Origin: Nitrospirota bacterium
GTDB lineage: Bacteria; Nitrospirota; Nitrospiria; SBBL01; Manganitrophaceae
Reading direction: 5' to 3'
Length of the DNA: 5,927 nucleotides
Assembly (NCBI GenBank): GCA_023248505.1
Contig: JAHFEM010000145.1
Span: forward strand, 1-5,927
Shown here: piece after piece, positions 1 through 5,927 of the stretch
Position numbering within the stretch: the first letter of the stretch is position 1
How the letters are laid out: every line of letters starts with the position of its first letter
The notes under the pieces: generated by a model
Seen by the model: the letters and a program-made list of their open reading frames with translations, nothing else
Told to the model about the DNA's origin: nothing
The model's database searches: none
Position numbers and translations under genes: made by a program

Positions 1-1405
1 TCCCCATCCCGCGGGCGACCACCGCCGCATGCGAGGTCATCCCGCCGCGCGCGGTGACGATTCCTTCCGCCGCGTGCATTCCGCCGATATCCTCCGGAGA
101 GGTTTCGGTCCGAACCAAGATCACCCTTTCATCACGCTCCGCCATCCACTGCGCCTCTTCGGCGGTGAAGACGACCTTTCCAATCGCCGCGCCCGGAGAG
201 GCGGGAAGCCCCTTGGCGATGATCTGGACCCTCGCCTTCGGATCGATCATCGGATGAAGCAGTTGATCGAGCTGCGCCGGATCGATTCGCAAGAGCGCCG
301 CTTCCTGGGTGATCAGCTTCTCCCTGGCCATATCGACCGCAATCCGGACGGCCGCCGCCGCGGTCCGTTTGCCGACGCGCGTCTGGAGCATGTAGAGCTT
401 GCCTTCCTGGATGGTGAACTCGATGTCGAGCATATCTTTGTAGTGCAGTTCCAGCTTTTTGTAGACCGCCAGAAGATCGCGATAGGCCTTCGGCAGTTTT
501 TGCTTCAGGGCGTCGATCCGAAGGGGCGTTCGGATTCCGGCGACCACATCCTCTCCCTGGGCATCGAAGAGAAATTCGCCGAAAAACAGCTTCTCTCCGG
601 TCGACGGGTCGCGGGTAAAGGCGACGCCGGTTCCGGACGTCTCGCCGAGGTTTCCAAAGACCATCGCGACGACGCTGACGGCCGTTCCCCAGGTGTCGGG
701 GATGTTGTTCAGCCGGCGGTAGGTGGCCGCGCGCTGGCCGAACCAGGAGTTGAAGACGGCGTTGATGCCGAGGCGGAGCTGTTCAATCGGATCTTCCGGG
801 AAGTTCCGGCCCGTCTCGTTGAGAACGATTTTCTTGAAGGTCTGGACCAGCTCTTTGAGCGCCTCGGCGGGAAGGTCGGTGTCGAGCCGGGCGCGCAGCT
901 GCGATTTCTTCTCCTCCAGCGCCTTTTCGAATTTGTCGCGCTTCACCCCCATCACGACGCTGCCGAACATGGAGATGAACCGGCGGTATGCGTCATAACC
1001 GAATCGCTCGTTCTTCGACTTCTCGATCAGGCCGATCACCGTCTGATCGTTGAGGCCGAGATTCAACACCGTGTCCATCATCCCGGGCATGGAAGCTTTG
1101 GCGCCCGACCGGACGGAGACCAACAGGGGGCTTTTCGGATCGCCGAATCGGGCCGACATCGATTTCTCAACCCGCTTCAGGGCCGCCAACGCTTCTTCCC
1201 ACATCCCTTTCGGGTAGGTCTTTTTGTTGTCGAAAAATGCAATGCAGGCTTCGGTGGTAATCGTGAACCCGGAAGGGACCGGTATTCCAAGCCGGGTCAT
1301 CTCCGCCAGGCCCGCCCCCTTTCCCCCGAGAAGATCCTTCATGTCCGCCCGTCCATCCGCTCGGCCGTCGCCAAAGTAGTAGACATACTTTTTCTTCGCT
1401 GCCAT
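1..1405 (-). CDS. ppdK: Pyruvate, phosphate dikinase, N-terminal half (runs off left edge)
   Basis: The enzyme interconverts pyruvate, ATP and phosphate with phosphoenolpyruvate, AMP and pyrophosphate in the cytoplasm, serving gluconeogenic PEP formation or PPi-dependent glycolysis. I translated 468 codons by hand from the minus strand. The ATP-grasp nucleotide-binding region is clear: GGKGAG (Lys29), SVRSGAKASMPGMMDT (Arg99), FGNLGETSGTGVAFTRDP (about 251-267), DIEFTI (Asp327, Glu329) and LQTRVGKRTAAAA (Gln341, Arg343). The central phosphohistidine domain begins near residue 400 and ends in GGMTSHAAVVARGMG, with catalytic His459 and, two residues before it, the Thr that regulatory kinases modify in plants and some bacteria. 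The family is about 870-900 residues, so the C-terminal PEP/pyruvate TIM barrel is outside the window. The ATG at 1405 is chosen because a perfect GGAGG lies 6 nt upstream and the N-terminus (MAAKKKYVYYFGDG) matches the family. The gene lies 155 bp downstream of the small secreted-protein gene on the same strand. No frameshift or missing catalytic residue is seen. Confidence 0.97.
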   Translation of the reverse strand, partial: MAAKKKYVYYFGDGRADGRADMKDLLGGKGAGLAEMTRLGIPVPSGFTITTEACIAFFDNKKTYPKGMWEEALAALKRVEKSMSARFGDPKSPLLVSVRSGAKASMPGMMDTVLNLGLNDQTVIGLIEKSKNERFGYDAYRRFISMFGSVVMGVKRDKFEKALEEKKSQLRARLDTDLPAEALKELVQTFKKIVLNETGRNFPEDPIEQLRLGINAVFNSWFGQRAATYRRLNNIPDTWGTAVSVVAMVFGNLGETSGTGVAFTRDPSTGEKLFFGEFLFDAQGEDVVAGIRTPLRIDALKQKLPKAYRDLLAVYKKLELHYKDMLDIEFTIQEGKLYMLQTRVGKRTAAAAVRIAVDMAREKLITQEAALLRIDPAQLDQLLHPMIDPKARVQIIAKGLPASPGAAIGKVVFTAEEAQWMAERDERVILVRTETSPEDIGGMHAAEGIVTARGGMTSHAAVVARGMG

Positions 1406-1411
1406 CAACTT

Positions 1412-1416
1412 CCTCC
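1412..1416 (-). promoter_or_regulatory. Shine-Dalgarno of ppdK
   Basis: GGAGG on the minus strand, 6 nt before the ATG at 1405. It is a perfect match to the anti-SD core and fixes the ppdK start. Confidence 0.85.
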
Positions 1417-1535
1417 GTTCTCTTCTGAACTCGCCGTTCTCATTTAATTTCTCATCCGATCGCCTCCCTGCTTGAAGCGGGGGAGACTTTATGAAGCTTT
1501 ATCTCAAATCACTTCCCTGACGAATCACCGTTCAT

Positions 1536-1560
1536 GAGGGAGCGGTCTTTCTGCTCTCTC
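1536..1560 (-). other. Hairpin directly after the small secreted-protein stop codon
   Basis: An 8-bp inverted repeat (GAGGGAGC at 1536-1543 against GCTCTCTC at 1553-1560) with a 9-nt loop abuts the TGA stop at 1561-1563. One position does not pair in minus-strand RNA (A against C). No U-tract follows, so it is at best a weak terminator or 3'-end stabiliser. It may also be chance. Confidence 0.3.
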
Positions 1561-1998
1561 TCAGTCGATCCCTTTCTTTGGAAGTGGAATCAGAATGTTG
1601 ATCCCCATCTTGGAGGCAAGCGGCACAATGACCAACGCCTGATCCGTAGAGTAAACGCCGACCGGTTCATCGGAATCCCAATGTCCATTCTCATTGCTGT
1701 CGACAAAGGCCCTCAGATAGTAGGCCCCGGGATGGACTTGAACCTGATAGGGGCCCGACTGCTCGACCGTGGCGGAGGAGATGGGCCGAGGCGCGAATTG
1801 GGGCCGCTCATAGGCCTCGATCACAATCGGTCCGGGAGGGATTCCGATGAAGATCACCTCGCCGCTGATGGTCGAGACATCGGAATGAATTCCACCCGCG
1901 TCCGCTCGTTTCGAAGCGATCAGGGCCGCCAAGAATCCGGCCGCCATCAAAAGCCCGAGGCGGGCCGCAGAACGACCGACCCGTCTCCAAGACCGCAT
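1561..1998 (-). CDS. Small exported protein of unknown function, one beta-sandwich-like domain
   Basis: A 145-residue protein that I do not recognise as a named family. The N-terminus is a typical Sec signal peptide: Arg-rich MRSWRRVGRSAAR, a hydrophobic core LGLLMAAGFLAALIA, and likely cleavage after RADA (about residue 34). No lipobox cysteine is seen, so it is probably periplasmic or secreted. The mature part of about 110 residues starts with a strand pattern GEVIF...GPIVIEAY (46-64). It contains GPYQVQVHPGAYYLRAFVD followed by an acidic loop DSNENGHWDSDEP (100-112), which resembles the Ca-binding loops in SdrD B-like and carboxypeptidase-regulatory-like domains of surface proteins. The start codon lies 8 bp after the glyS stop with only a weak purine-rich SD (AAGAGAAG), which suggests cotranslation with glyS. 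Both neighbours are cytoplasmic enzymes, so a link to them is not evident. The secretion call is firm, but the fold is a family-level inference. Confidence 0.82.
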   Translation of the reverse strand: MRSWRRVGRSAARLGLLMAAGFLAALIASKRADAGGIHSDVSTISGEVIFIGIPPGPIVIEAYERPQFAPRPISSATVEQSGPYQVQVHPGAYYLRAFVDSNENGHWDSDEPVGVYSTDQALVIVPLASKMGINILIPLPKKGID

Positions 1999-2006
1999 TT
2001 CTTCTC

Positions 2007-4208
2007 TTACTTGGGGGATGGCTCTCCTTCCACAATTTTCGAGAAATCACCGAACTCGTCGAAAAGGGTCCGGACCCAAGAAAGCAGGCTGAGGCGGTTG
2101 TTTCGGATCTCCTCGTCGGGATCCATCACCATCACCCCTTCGAAAAACCGGTTCAGCGGCACATAGAGGGTGGCCAGCATCTCCAGAATCTGTTCGTATC
2201 GTCCCTGCAGCCAGTAATCGCCGATTCCCTCGTTGATCCGGGTGATCGCCTCGTGCAGCTCTTGCTCCACATTTTCTTTCAGAAGGGGGGTCTTGATCTC
2301 GCCCGAAAAGCCTTTCGGAATAATCCGGATGGCCCGTTTGAAGCTCGTCATCAGCGGCCCGAAGAGCGGTTGCGTCGAGAAGCGGACCAGCGCCTTCGCG
2401 CAATCGACCAACACATGGGGGCGGTCGAGCTTCCGCGCGAGGACCGTATCGATCAGATCATAACGAATCCCCTCGGCTTGGAGATAAGAGGCGACCCGCT
2501 GCTTGAGGAAGCCGGTGACCTCCTCCGCCACCCGTCCGGCGGAGAATTTCCGTTGTCCCTCATATAAACGAATCGACTCCAAAACGGCCGCCTGAAGGGA
2601 AAGGGGGCGAAGCGGCGCGCCGTCGGCGACCAAAATCTGAATGAGGCCGAGCCCCTGCCGCCGCAAAGCGTAGGGATCTTCCGAACCGCTGGGGATCAAG
2701 CCGACGCCGAAGCAGCCGACAATCGTATCGAGCTTATCGGCCACCGCCAACACCTGACCGATCGGCGACTGGGGAAGCGCCCCGCCGGAATACCGGGGAA
2801 GATAATGCTCCTCGATCGCCGCGGCGACGGAGCGATCCTCTCCCTCCATCTCGGCATAGATCTTCCCCATCGTTCCTTGAAGCGATGGGAACTCACGGAC
2901 GACGCCGGTGAGGAGATCTCCCTTGCAGAGGAAAGCGGCGCGGCGGATCTCGTCGCGCGGTTCGATAGAGCATTCCTGCCCGATGAATTGGGAGAGCGGC
3001 ATGATTCGCTCGGACTTCTCGTAGAGGGTCCCCAGCTTTTCCTGGAAGGTGACCCCTTTCAACCCTTCCACCCGATCGGCCAGCTTGCTCCGTCGATCTT
3101 GGTTAAAATAGAACTCGGCGTCGACAAGACGCGCACGAAGGACCCGCTCGTTGCCCTTCCGGATTGTTTCGGTTCGTGGGGTCGGGTTATTGACGATGGT
3201 AATGAAATTGGGAAGGAGCTTGCCGTCGGAAGCTTCGAGAGGAAAGTAGCCCTGGTGCTCTTTCATCGCCGCGATGATCACCGCTTTGGGAACCTCTAGG
3301 AAGGAAGAATCAAAAGAACCGCAGACCGCTTTCGGATATTCTACCATAAAGGCCGCCTGCCAAACGAGCGTTTCGTCTTCCTCGATCCGGCCTTTCTTCT
3401 CGGCGGCAAGATGCGCCATCTCCTTGAGGATCAGATCATATCGCTCTTTGGGATCGATCAGAACAAAGCGGCGCCGGATCTCTTTTTGATAGGAGGCAAA
3501 ATCGGTTACGCGAAACGGCCCCGGAGAGAGAATCCGGTGGCCATAGGAGGTCTCCCCCGCCGTGACCCCCGCATACGAGAACGGGATGACCTTCCCCCCG
3601 TAGATCGCCACGATCCAGCGGATCGGACGGACGAAGGCAACCCCTTCTCCATTCCAGCGCATCGATCGCGGGAAGGAGAGCGAGGAGAGGATCTCCGGAA
3701 GGGTCTTTTTGAGCAGCGCCGCGGTCGTCTGCCCGCGCACCTCCCGCTCGATGCAGAGGTACTCCCCCTTTTCGGTCTGCCGGACTTTTAGTTCGGAGAC
3801 AGCCACCCCTTGCGATTTTGCGAATCCGATCGCCGCCGGGGTGGGATTTCCTTGCGCGTCGAACCCGACCTTTTTGGCCGGCCCGGAGACCGCTTCGACC
3901 CGCGTCTCTTGTTGCGGAGCCAGCTGCGGGAGGGTGAGGATCAGCCGCCGTGGCGTCCCATACACTTGAACCGGCTCGAAGGGAATCGCCAGCGCGGATA
4001 AACGGGCCGCCGCTCCTTCCCTAAGCTGCTGAAGGGTGGAAGCCATGACATTGGAGGGAATCTCCTCGACACCGATCTCGACCAGAAGCTCCTCCGAGGT
4101 CCCTTTCCGGGATCTGGATCGGGACCGGGAGGTCCCTCCCACAGAACCTTTCTTGTGGGAGGGGTCTCCAGACCCCGATTGCCTTTTTGAAGGACCCTTA
4201 GAGGGCAT
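2007..4208 (-). CDS. glyS: Glycyl-tRNA synthetase beta subunit
   Basis: The beta subunit of the bacterial alpha2beta2 glycine-tRNA ligase; it supplies most tRNA recognition, with GlyQ as catalytic partner. Family signatures appear in order: [12 protein letters not shown] (about 40-51), GTPRRL (84-89), [29 protein letters not shown] (about 183-202), [39 protein letters not shown] (about 439-452), [44 protein letters not shown] (about 489-517), and a C-terminal anticodon-binding-like part with FFEGVMVM and NNRLSLL. The length is 733 aa against about 690 in the family. The excess is a Ser/Arg/Gly-rich extension of about 40 residues before LLVEIG, largely encoded by a pair of inverted REP-like hairpins. 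The ATG at 4208 has AAGGG 8 nt upstream and overlaps the glyQ end by 11 nt, as expected for coupled translation. An alternative is a short form starting at a CTG (4085) with a perfect GGAGG 5 nt upstream. No internal frameshift is seen. Confidence 0.97.
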   Translation of the reverse strand: MPSKGPSKRQSGSGDPSHKKGSVGGTSRSRSRSRKGTSEELLVEIGVEEIPSNVMASTLQQLREGAAARLSALAIPFEPVQVYGTPRRLILTLPQLAPQQETRVEAVSGPAKKVGFDAQGNPTPAAIGFAKSQGVAVSELKVRQTEKGEYLCIEREVRGQTTAALLKKTLPEILSSLSFPRSMRWNGEGVAFVRPIRWIVAIYGGKVIPFSYAGVTAGETSYGHRILSPGPFRVTDFASYQKEIRRRFVLIDPKERYDLILKEMAHLAAEKKGRIEEDETLVWQAAFMVEYPKAVCGSFDSSFLEVPKAVIIAAMKEHQGYFPLEASDGKLLPNFITIVNNPTPRTETIRKGNERVLRARLVDAEFYFNQDRRSKLADRVEGLKGVTFQEKLGTLYEKSERIMPLSQFIGQECSIEPRDEIRRAAFLCKGDLLTGVVREFPSLQGTMGKIYAEMEGEDRSVAAAIEEHYLPRYSGGALPQSPIGQVLAVADKLDTIVGCFGVGLIPSGSEDPYALRRQGLGLIQILVADGAPLRPLSLQAAVLESIRLYEGQRKFSAGRVAEEVTGFLKQRVASYLQAEGIRYDLIDTVLARKLDRPHVLVDCAKALVRFSTQPLFGPLMTSFKRAIRIIPKGFSGEIKTPLLKENVEQELHEAITRINEGIGDYWLQGRYEQILEMLATLYVPLNRFFEGVMVMDPDEEIRNNRLSLLSWVRTLFDEFGDFSKIVEGEPSPK
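4118..4179. repeat. Pair of inverted REP-like units (REPIN-like) inside the 5' end of glyS
   Basis: Two 26-nt units face each other: one at 4118-4143 read on the minus strand, one at 4154-4179 read on the plus strand, with a 10-nt spacer. Both start TGTGGGAGGG and end CCCGAT. Between these are inner arms and a loop: ACC/GGT around TCCC in the first unit, GTC/GAC around TCCA in the second. Each unit therefore forms a 6-bp stem with a 4-nt loop. The units differ at only 5 of 26 positions: four are two compensated base-pair changes and one is in the loop. The shared heads also pair with each other (CCTCCCACA with TGTGGGAGG). This is the architecture of REP doublets (REPIN/BIME) mobilised by RAYT-type tyrosine transposases. 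No RAYT gene is in the window and genome copy number cannot be seen here, so membership in a dispersed family is an inference. Confidence 0.75.
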
Positions 4209-5136
4209 TTTTCTTTCCCTTCAGGAGTGGAAATCCGGCCTCTTGCCGCTGCTTGAGGTACCCTTCGGCGCAAAGGCGGGCCAGCCCGCGAACCCGGCCG
4301 ATGTAGCTCGTCCGCTCCGTGACCGAGATCGCCCCGCGGGCGTCGAGGAGGTTAAACAGATGGGAGCTCTTGATGCAGTAATCGTAGGCGGGAAGGACCA
4401 GGCCTTTAGCAATCAGCGCGCGGGATTCCTCCTCGGCGCGGTGGAAGGCCTGCTTCAGATGATCGATATTCGCCTCTTCGAAGTTGAACCGGGAGAATTG
4501 AACCTCCCCCTCGTGATGAACCTCTCCATATTTAACGGAGTCGTTCCAGGCCAGGTCATAGACATTGTCGACCTGCTGAAGATACATCGCCACCCGCTCC
4601 AGGCCGTAGGTAATTTCGACCGAGACCGGATCGAGCGGAATCCCGCCGATCTCCTGGAAATAGGTAAACTGGGTGATCTCCATGCCATCGAGCCGGACTT
4701 CCCAGCCGAGTCCCCACGCCCCCAATGTCGGCGACTCCCAGTCGTCCTGAACAAAGCGGATATCGTGCTCGTCCATCCGGAGGCCGAACGAAGAAAGGCT
4801 CTTTAGATAGAGATCTTGGATATTCTCGGGGGCCGGTTTGAGGATGACCTGATACTGATAATAATGTTGGAGGCGATTGGGGTTTTCGCCGTAGCGTCCG
4901 TCGGTTGGACGACGGGACGCTTGCACATAGGCGGCGCGCCACGGTTCCGGGCCGAGCGCCCGAAGAAAGCTCGCCGGATGAAAGGTCCCGGCGCCGACTT
5001 CGTTATCATACGACTGATGAATCAGGCAGCCCTGCTCGGCCCAGTATTGATGGAGCGACAAGAAAAGCTCCTGAAAGGTCAATGGCTTTCGAAGAGAGGC
5101 CTTCACGGCTTTTTTGTGAGGAGAGACAGCTTTCAA
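4198..5136 (-). CDS. glyQ: Glycyl-tRNA synthetase alpha subunit
   Basis: The catalytic alpha subunit of the alpha2beta2 glycine-tRNA ligase; it activates glycine with ATP and charges tRNA-Gly together with GlyS. It is a class II synthetase core with near-consensus blocks: [96 protein letters not shown] and [13 protein letters not shown], ending KGKKNAL-stop. The frame is open up to a TTG at 5205, but that TTG is the first triplet of a TTGACA -35 box and lies upstream of the predicted transcript start. I therefore start at TTG 5136, giving 312 aa, where GGGGGT (pairing with CCUCCA with one G-U) lies 4 nt upstream. GTG at 5106 (302 aa) or TTG at 5082 (294 aa, directly before the conserved TFQEL) are alternatives; the family is about 290-305 aa. 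No ATG is available in a sensible place. The gene overlaps glyS by 11 nt. Confidence 0.96.
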   Translation of the reverse strand: MKAVSPHKKAVKASLRKPLTFQELFLSLHQYWAEQGCLIHQSYDNEVGAGTFHPASFLRALGPEPWRAAYVQASRRPTDGRYGENPNRLQHYYQYQVILKPAPENIQDLYLKSLSSFGLRMDEHDIRFVQDDWESPTLGAWGLGWEVRLDGMEITQFTYFQEIGGIPLDPVSVEITYGLERVAMYLQQVDNVYDLAWNDSVKYGEVHHEGEVQFSRFNFEEANIDHLKQAFHRAEEESRALIAKGLVLPAYDYCIKSSHLFNLLDARGAISVTERTSYIGRVRGLARLCAEGYLKQRQEAGFPLLKGKKNAL

Positions 5137-5140
5137 AAGG

Positions 5141-5146
5141 ACCCCC
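5141..5146 (-). promoter_or_regulatory. Likely Shine-Dalgarno of glyQ
   Basis: GGGGGT on the minus strand, 4 nt before TTG 5136. It can pair with the anti-SD CCUCCA with a single G-U wobble. It is the best ribosome binding site among the candidate glyQ starts and decides the start proposed here. Confidence 0.5.
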
Positions 5147-5175
5147 GGGTGATGATATTGAAAAATATGCAACCA

Positions 5176-5205
5176 AAGGTAGCAAAGCATACAGGGGGTT
5201 GTCAA
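5176..5205 (-). promoter_or_regulatory. Predicted sigma70-type promoter of glyQ-glyS
   Basis: A perfect -35 TTGACA occupies 5205 down to 5200. An 18-bp spacer leads to TACCTT at 5181-5176, which matches TATAAT at 3 of 6 positions and is helped by an extended -10 TG one base upstream (TGCTACCTT). The predicted transcript start is near 5169, giving a leader of about 33 nt to TTG 5136. The position fits: it sits between pgaD and glyQ on the coding strand. The leader is too short for a T-box or similar riboswitch. Confidence 0.6.
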
Positions 5206-5280
5206 GAAAATCGGGTGGAATTGATTTCCGAACAGCCAGCCGATTAAGCGGAAAAGAGCGGTGAAATGCGATTCAGTGTT

Positions 5281-5721
5281 TTATACCTCGACATAGTCGA
5301 TATCGCCCTGTTCGTTTTGATGGATGGTCAATCGTTTTACCTGATGCCAGGTATTGAGTTGATGGATATCGACGGCGAACTGACGGGCGATATCGGTTTT
5401 CTCGACCCTTCCTGAGCTCTTGCGGCGTTCCTTTCCTCGAAAACGGAAAAGGTTGTATCCCGCCCATCCCAACAAAATACTCCCGATGATGAGGACGACA
5501 AGAACATACCAGCCGACTAATCCAAAAAAGAGTTGATACCCGTTCTGTACGATCATCTCCTTATAAAAAAGGTTGAGGCCGACCACCCATGACAGGAAAC
5601 TGATCAGCGGCAACCATAAGTAGATCCAGATGACCCAAAAAGTAAGCGTCACCGCCGAGTAGGCATAGCGATGCCTCAGTTTCTGCAAGCCGGGGTCGTC
5701 GATAATCAGATCGGTATTCAT
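5281..5721 (-). CDS. pgaD: Poly-beta-1,6-N-acetylglucosamine synthase accessory subunit PgaD
   Basis: A small inner-membrane partner of the PgaC glycosyltransferase, needed for polymerisation and export of poly-beta-1,6-GlcNAc and, in E. coli, for its c-di-GMP control. The protein has 146 residues (E. coli PgaD 137). It has a short cytoplasmic N-terminus and two hydrophobic segments (about 22-47, rich in Trp, and 64-91). A basic stretch RFRGKERRKSSGR follows, then a soluble C-terminal tail of about 45 residues. Sequence conservation in this family is low, so the call rests on size, two-helix topology and position: its ATG overlaps the pgaC stop as ATGA (5718-5721). AGAGGA lies about 8 nt upstream of the start. 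The stop is TAA at 5281-5283, and no clear terminator separates it from the glyQ promoter. Confidence 0.85.
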   Translation of the reverse strand: MNTDLIIDDPGLQKLRHRYAYSAVTLTFWVIWIYLWLPLISFLSWVVGLNLFYKEMIVQNGYQLFFGLVGWYVLVVLIIGSILLGWAGYNLFRFRGKERRKSSGRVEKTDIARQFAVDIHQLNTWHQVKRLTIHQNEQGDIDYVEV

Positions 5722-5927
5722 GGTCGCAATCCTCTGTCAGGGCTTTCCCATCGGCCGCGCCTTTTATGTTTCCTGAAAATGGCCTTCGGCACGGCGACAA
5801 CCGTAGTAAAAACACTGAGTAACCAATAGGCCATCGGGTACCAAACCATCCAATAGTAAATTTTTCCGAGACCTTTCTCATAACGCGAATCAACGATCAA
5901 ACTGACCGCAAATTGCAAGAGACAGGT
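5718..5927 (-). CDS. pgaC: Poly-beta-1,6-N-acetylglucosamine synthase PgaC, C-terminal end (runs off right edge)
   Basis: The last 69 residues of a GT2-family processive glycosyltransferase that builds biofilm poly-beta-1,6-GlcNAc from UDP-GlcNAc at the inner membrane. The visible part matches the PgaC/IcaA C-terminus: a hydrophobic segment TCLLQFAVSLIVDSRYEKG, a second membrane segment YYWMVWYPMAYWLLSVFTTVVAVPKAI, a basic stretch RKHKRRG, and the family-typical ending WESPDRGLRP. The catalytic GT2 domain (D,D,D,QxxRW) is outside the window. The frame is open to the edge, so the internal TTG at 5918 is not a start. The stop overlaps the pgaD start by 4 nt, which indicates one operon. An outer-membrane exporter and deacetylase (PgaA, PgaB type), if present, would lie upstream. 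Confidence 0.92.
   Translation of the reverse strand, partial: TCLLQFAVSLIVDSRYEKGLGKIYYWMVWYPMAYWLLSVFTTVVAVPKAIFRKHKRRGRWESPDRGLRP

Larger units (their letters stand above)
1406..1560 (-). other. Intergenic region upstream of ppdK
   Basis: This 155-bp gap separates the small secreted-protein gene from ppdK. It holds the ppdK ribosome binding site, a short hairpin next to the upstream stop codon, an imperfect GC-rich hairpin around 1467-1486, and an AT-rich stretch near 1441-1455. Several ATAAAG and TTAAAT strings could serve as -10 elements, but none has a convincing -35 at proper spacing. I cannot say whether ppdK has its own promoter. No RNA gene is recognisable. Confidence 0.5.

Noticed and set aside
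29..1447. 472-codon open frame on the plus strand
   Set aside because: It is the antisense shadow of ppdK. The minus strand translates to a textbook PPDK with all motifs, while the plus product has no recognisable motif and Arg/Asp-rich shadow composition.
1467..1486. GC-rich hairpin in the ppdK upstream gap as a terminator
   Set aside because: The stem has mismatches in minus-strand RNA and is followed by GCGATCGG rather than a U-run.
2805..3299. 164-codon open frame on the plus strand
   Set aside because: It is a shadow of glyS, as are the other plus-strand frames between 2233 and 4001.
4036..4806. 256-codon open frame on the plus strand across the glyQ-glyS junction
   Set aside because: It is antisense to two well-conserved synthetase genes and has no family signature.
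5137..5280. T-box or glycine riboswitch upstream of glyQ
   Set aside because: The predicted leader is only about 33 nt and no T-box sequence or terminator/antiterminator pair is present.
5206..5280. Rho-independent terminator between pgaD and glyQ
   Set aside because: Only very short inverted repeats (such as GGAA/TTCC) without a following U-tract were found.
1..5927. CRISPR array, tRNA/rRNA genes, transposase or prophage genes
   Set aside because: No regularly spaced repeats, no tRNA cloverleaf or rRNA sequence noticed, and all substantial minus-strand frames are accounted for by housekeeping or polysaccharide genes.

Overview
The window is an ordinary bacterial chromosomal segment of moderately high GC. 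All supported genes lie on the minus strand, so they read from right to left. In transcriptional order they are: the 3' end of pgaC, complete pgaD, glyQ, glyS, a small secreted protein of unknown function, and the 5' half of ppdK, which runs off the left edge. Separate glyQ and glyS genes (alpha2beta2 glycyl-tRNA synthetase) next to ppdK and a Pga-type exopolysaccharide synthase suggest a Gram-negative lineage, for example Nitrospirota or a deltaproteobacterial group. This placement is an inference from protein flavour and gene order, not a proven assignment.

Right part (5281-5927): pgaC and pgaD overlap by ATGA. They encode the inner-membrane synthase pair for poly-beta-1,6-N-acetylglucosamine, a biofilm polysaccharide. 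Only the last 69 residues of PgaC are in the window. A 75-bp gap (5206-5280) follows, with no convincing terminator.

Middle part (2007-5205): a good sigma70-type promoter (TTGACA, 18-bp spacer, extended -10 TGCTACCTT) drives glyQ. The longest glyQ reading frame would start on the TTG of the -35 box itself, so the true start must lie downstream, most likely TTG at 5136. glyQ and glyS overlap by 11 nt and are probably translationally coupled. The 5' end of glyS contains a 62-bp structure made of two inverted REP-like hairpin units that differ by compensatory changes. It is translated in frame as part of a Ser/Arg-rich N-terminal extension of about 40 residues that other GlyS proteins lack. This is the most unusual thing in the window.

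Left part (1-1998): a 145-residue exported protein with a Ca-loop-like acidic motif begins 8 bp after glyS. It is followed by a 155-bp gap and then ppdK (pyruvate, phosphate dikinase), truncated by the window just after its catalytic histidine motif. The layout points to a glyQ-glyS-orf transcript, with ppdK either read through from it or under its own promoter. The plus strand carries long open frames, but these are antisense shadows of the minus-strand genes.
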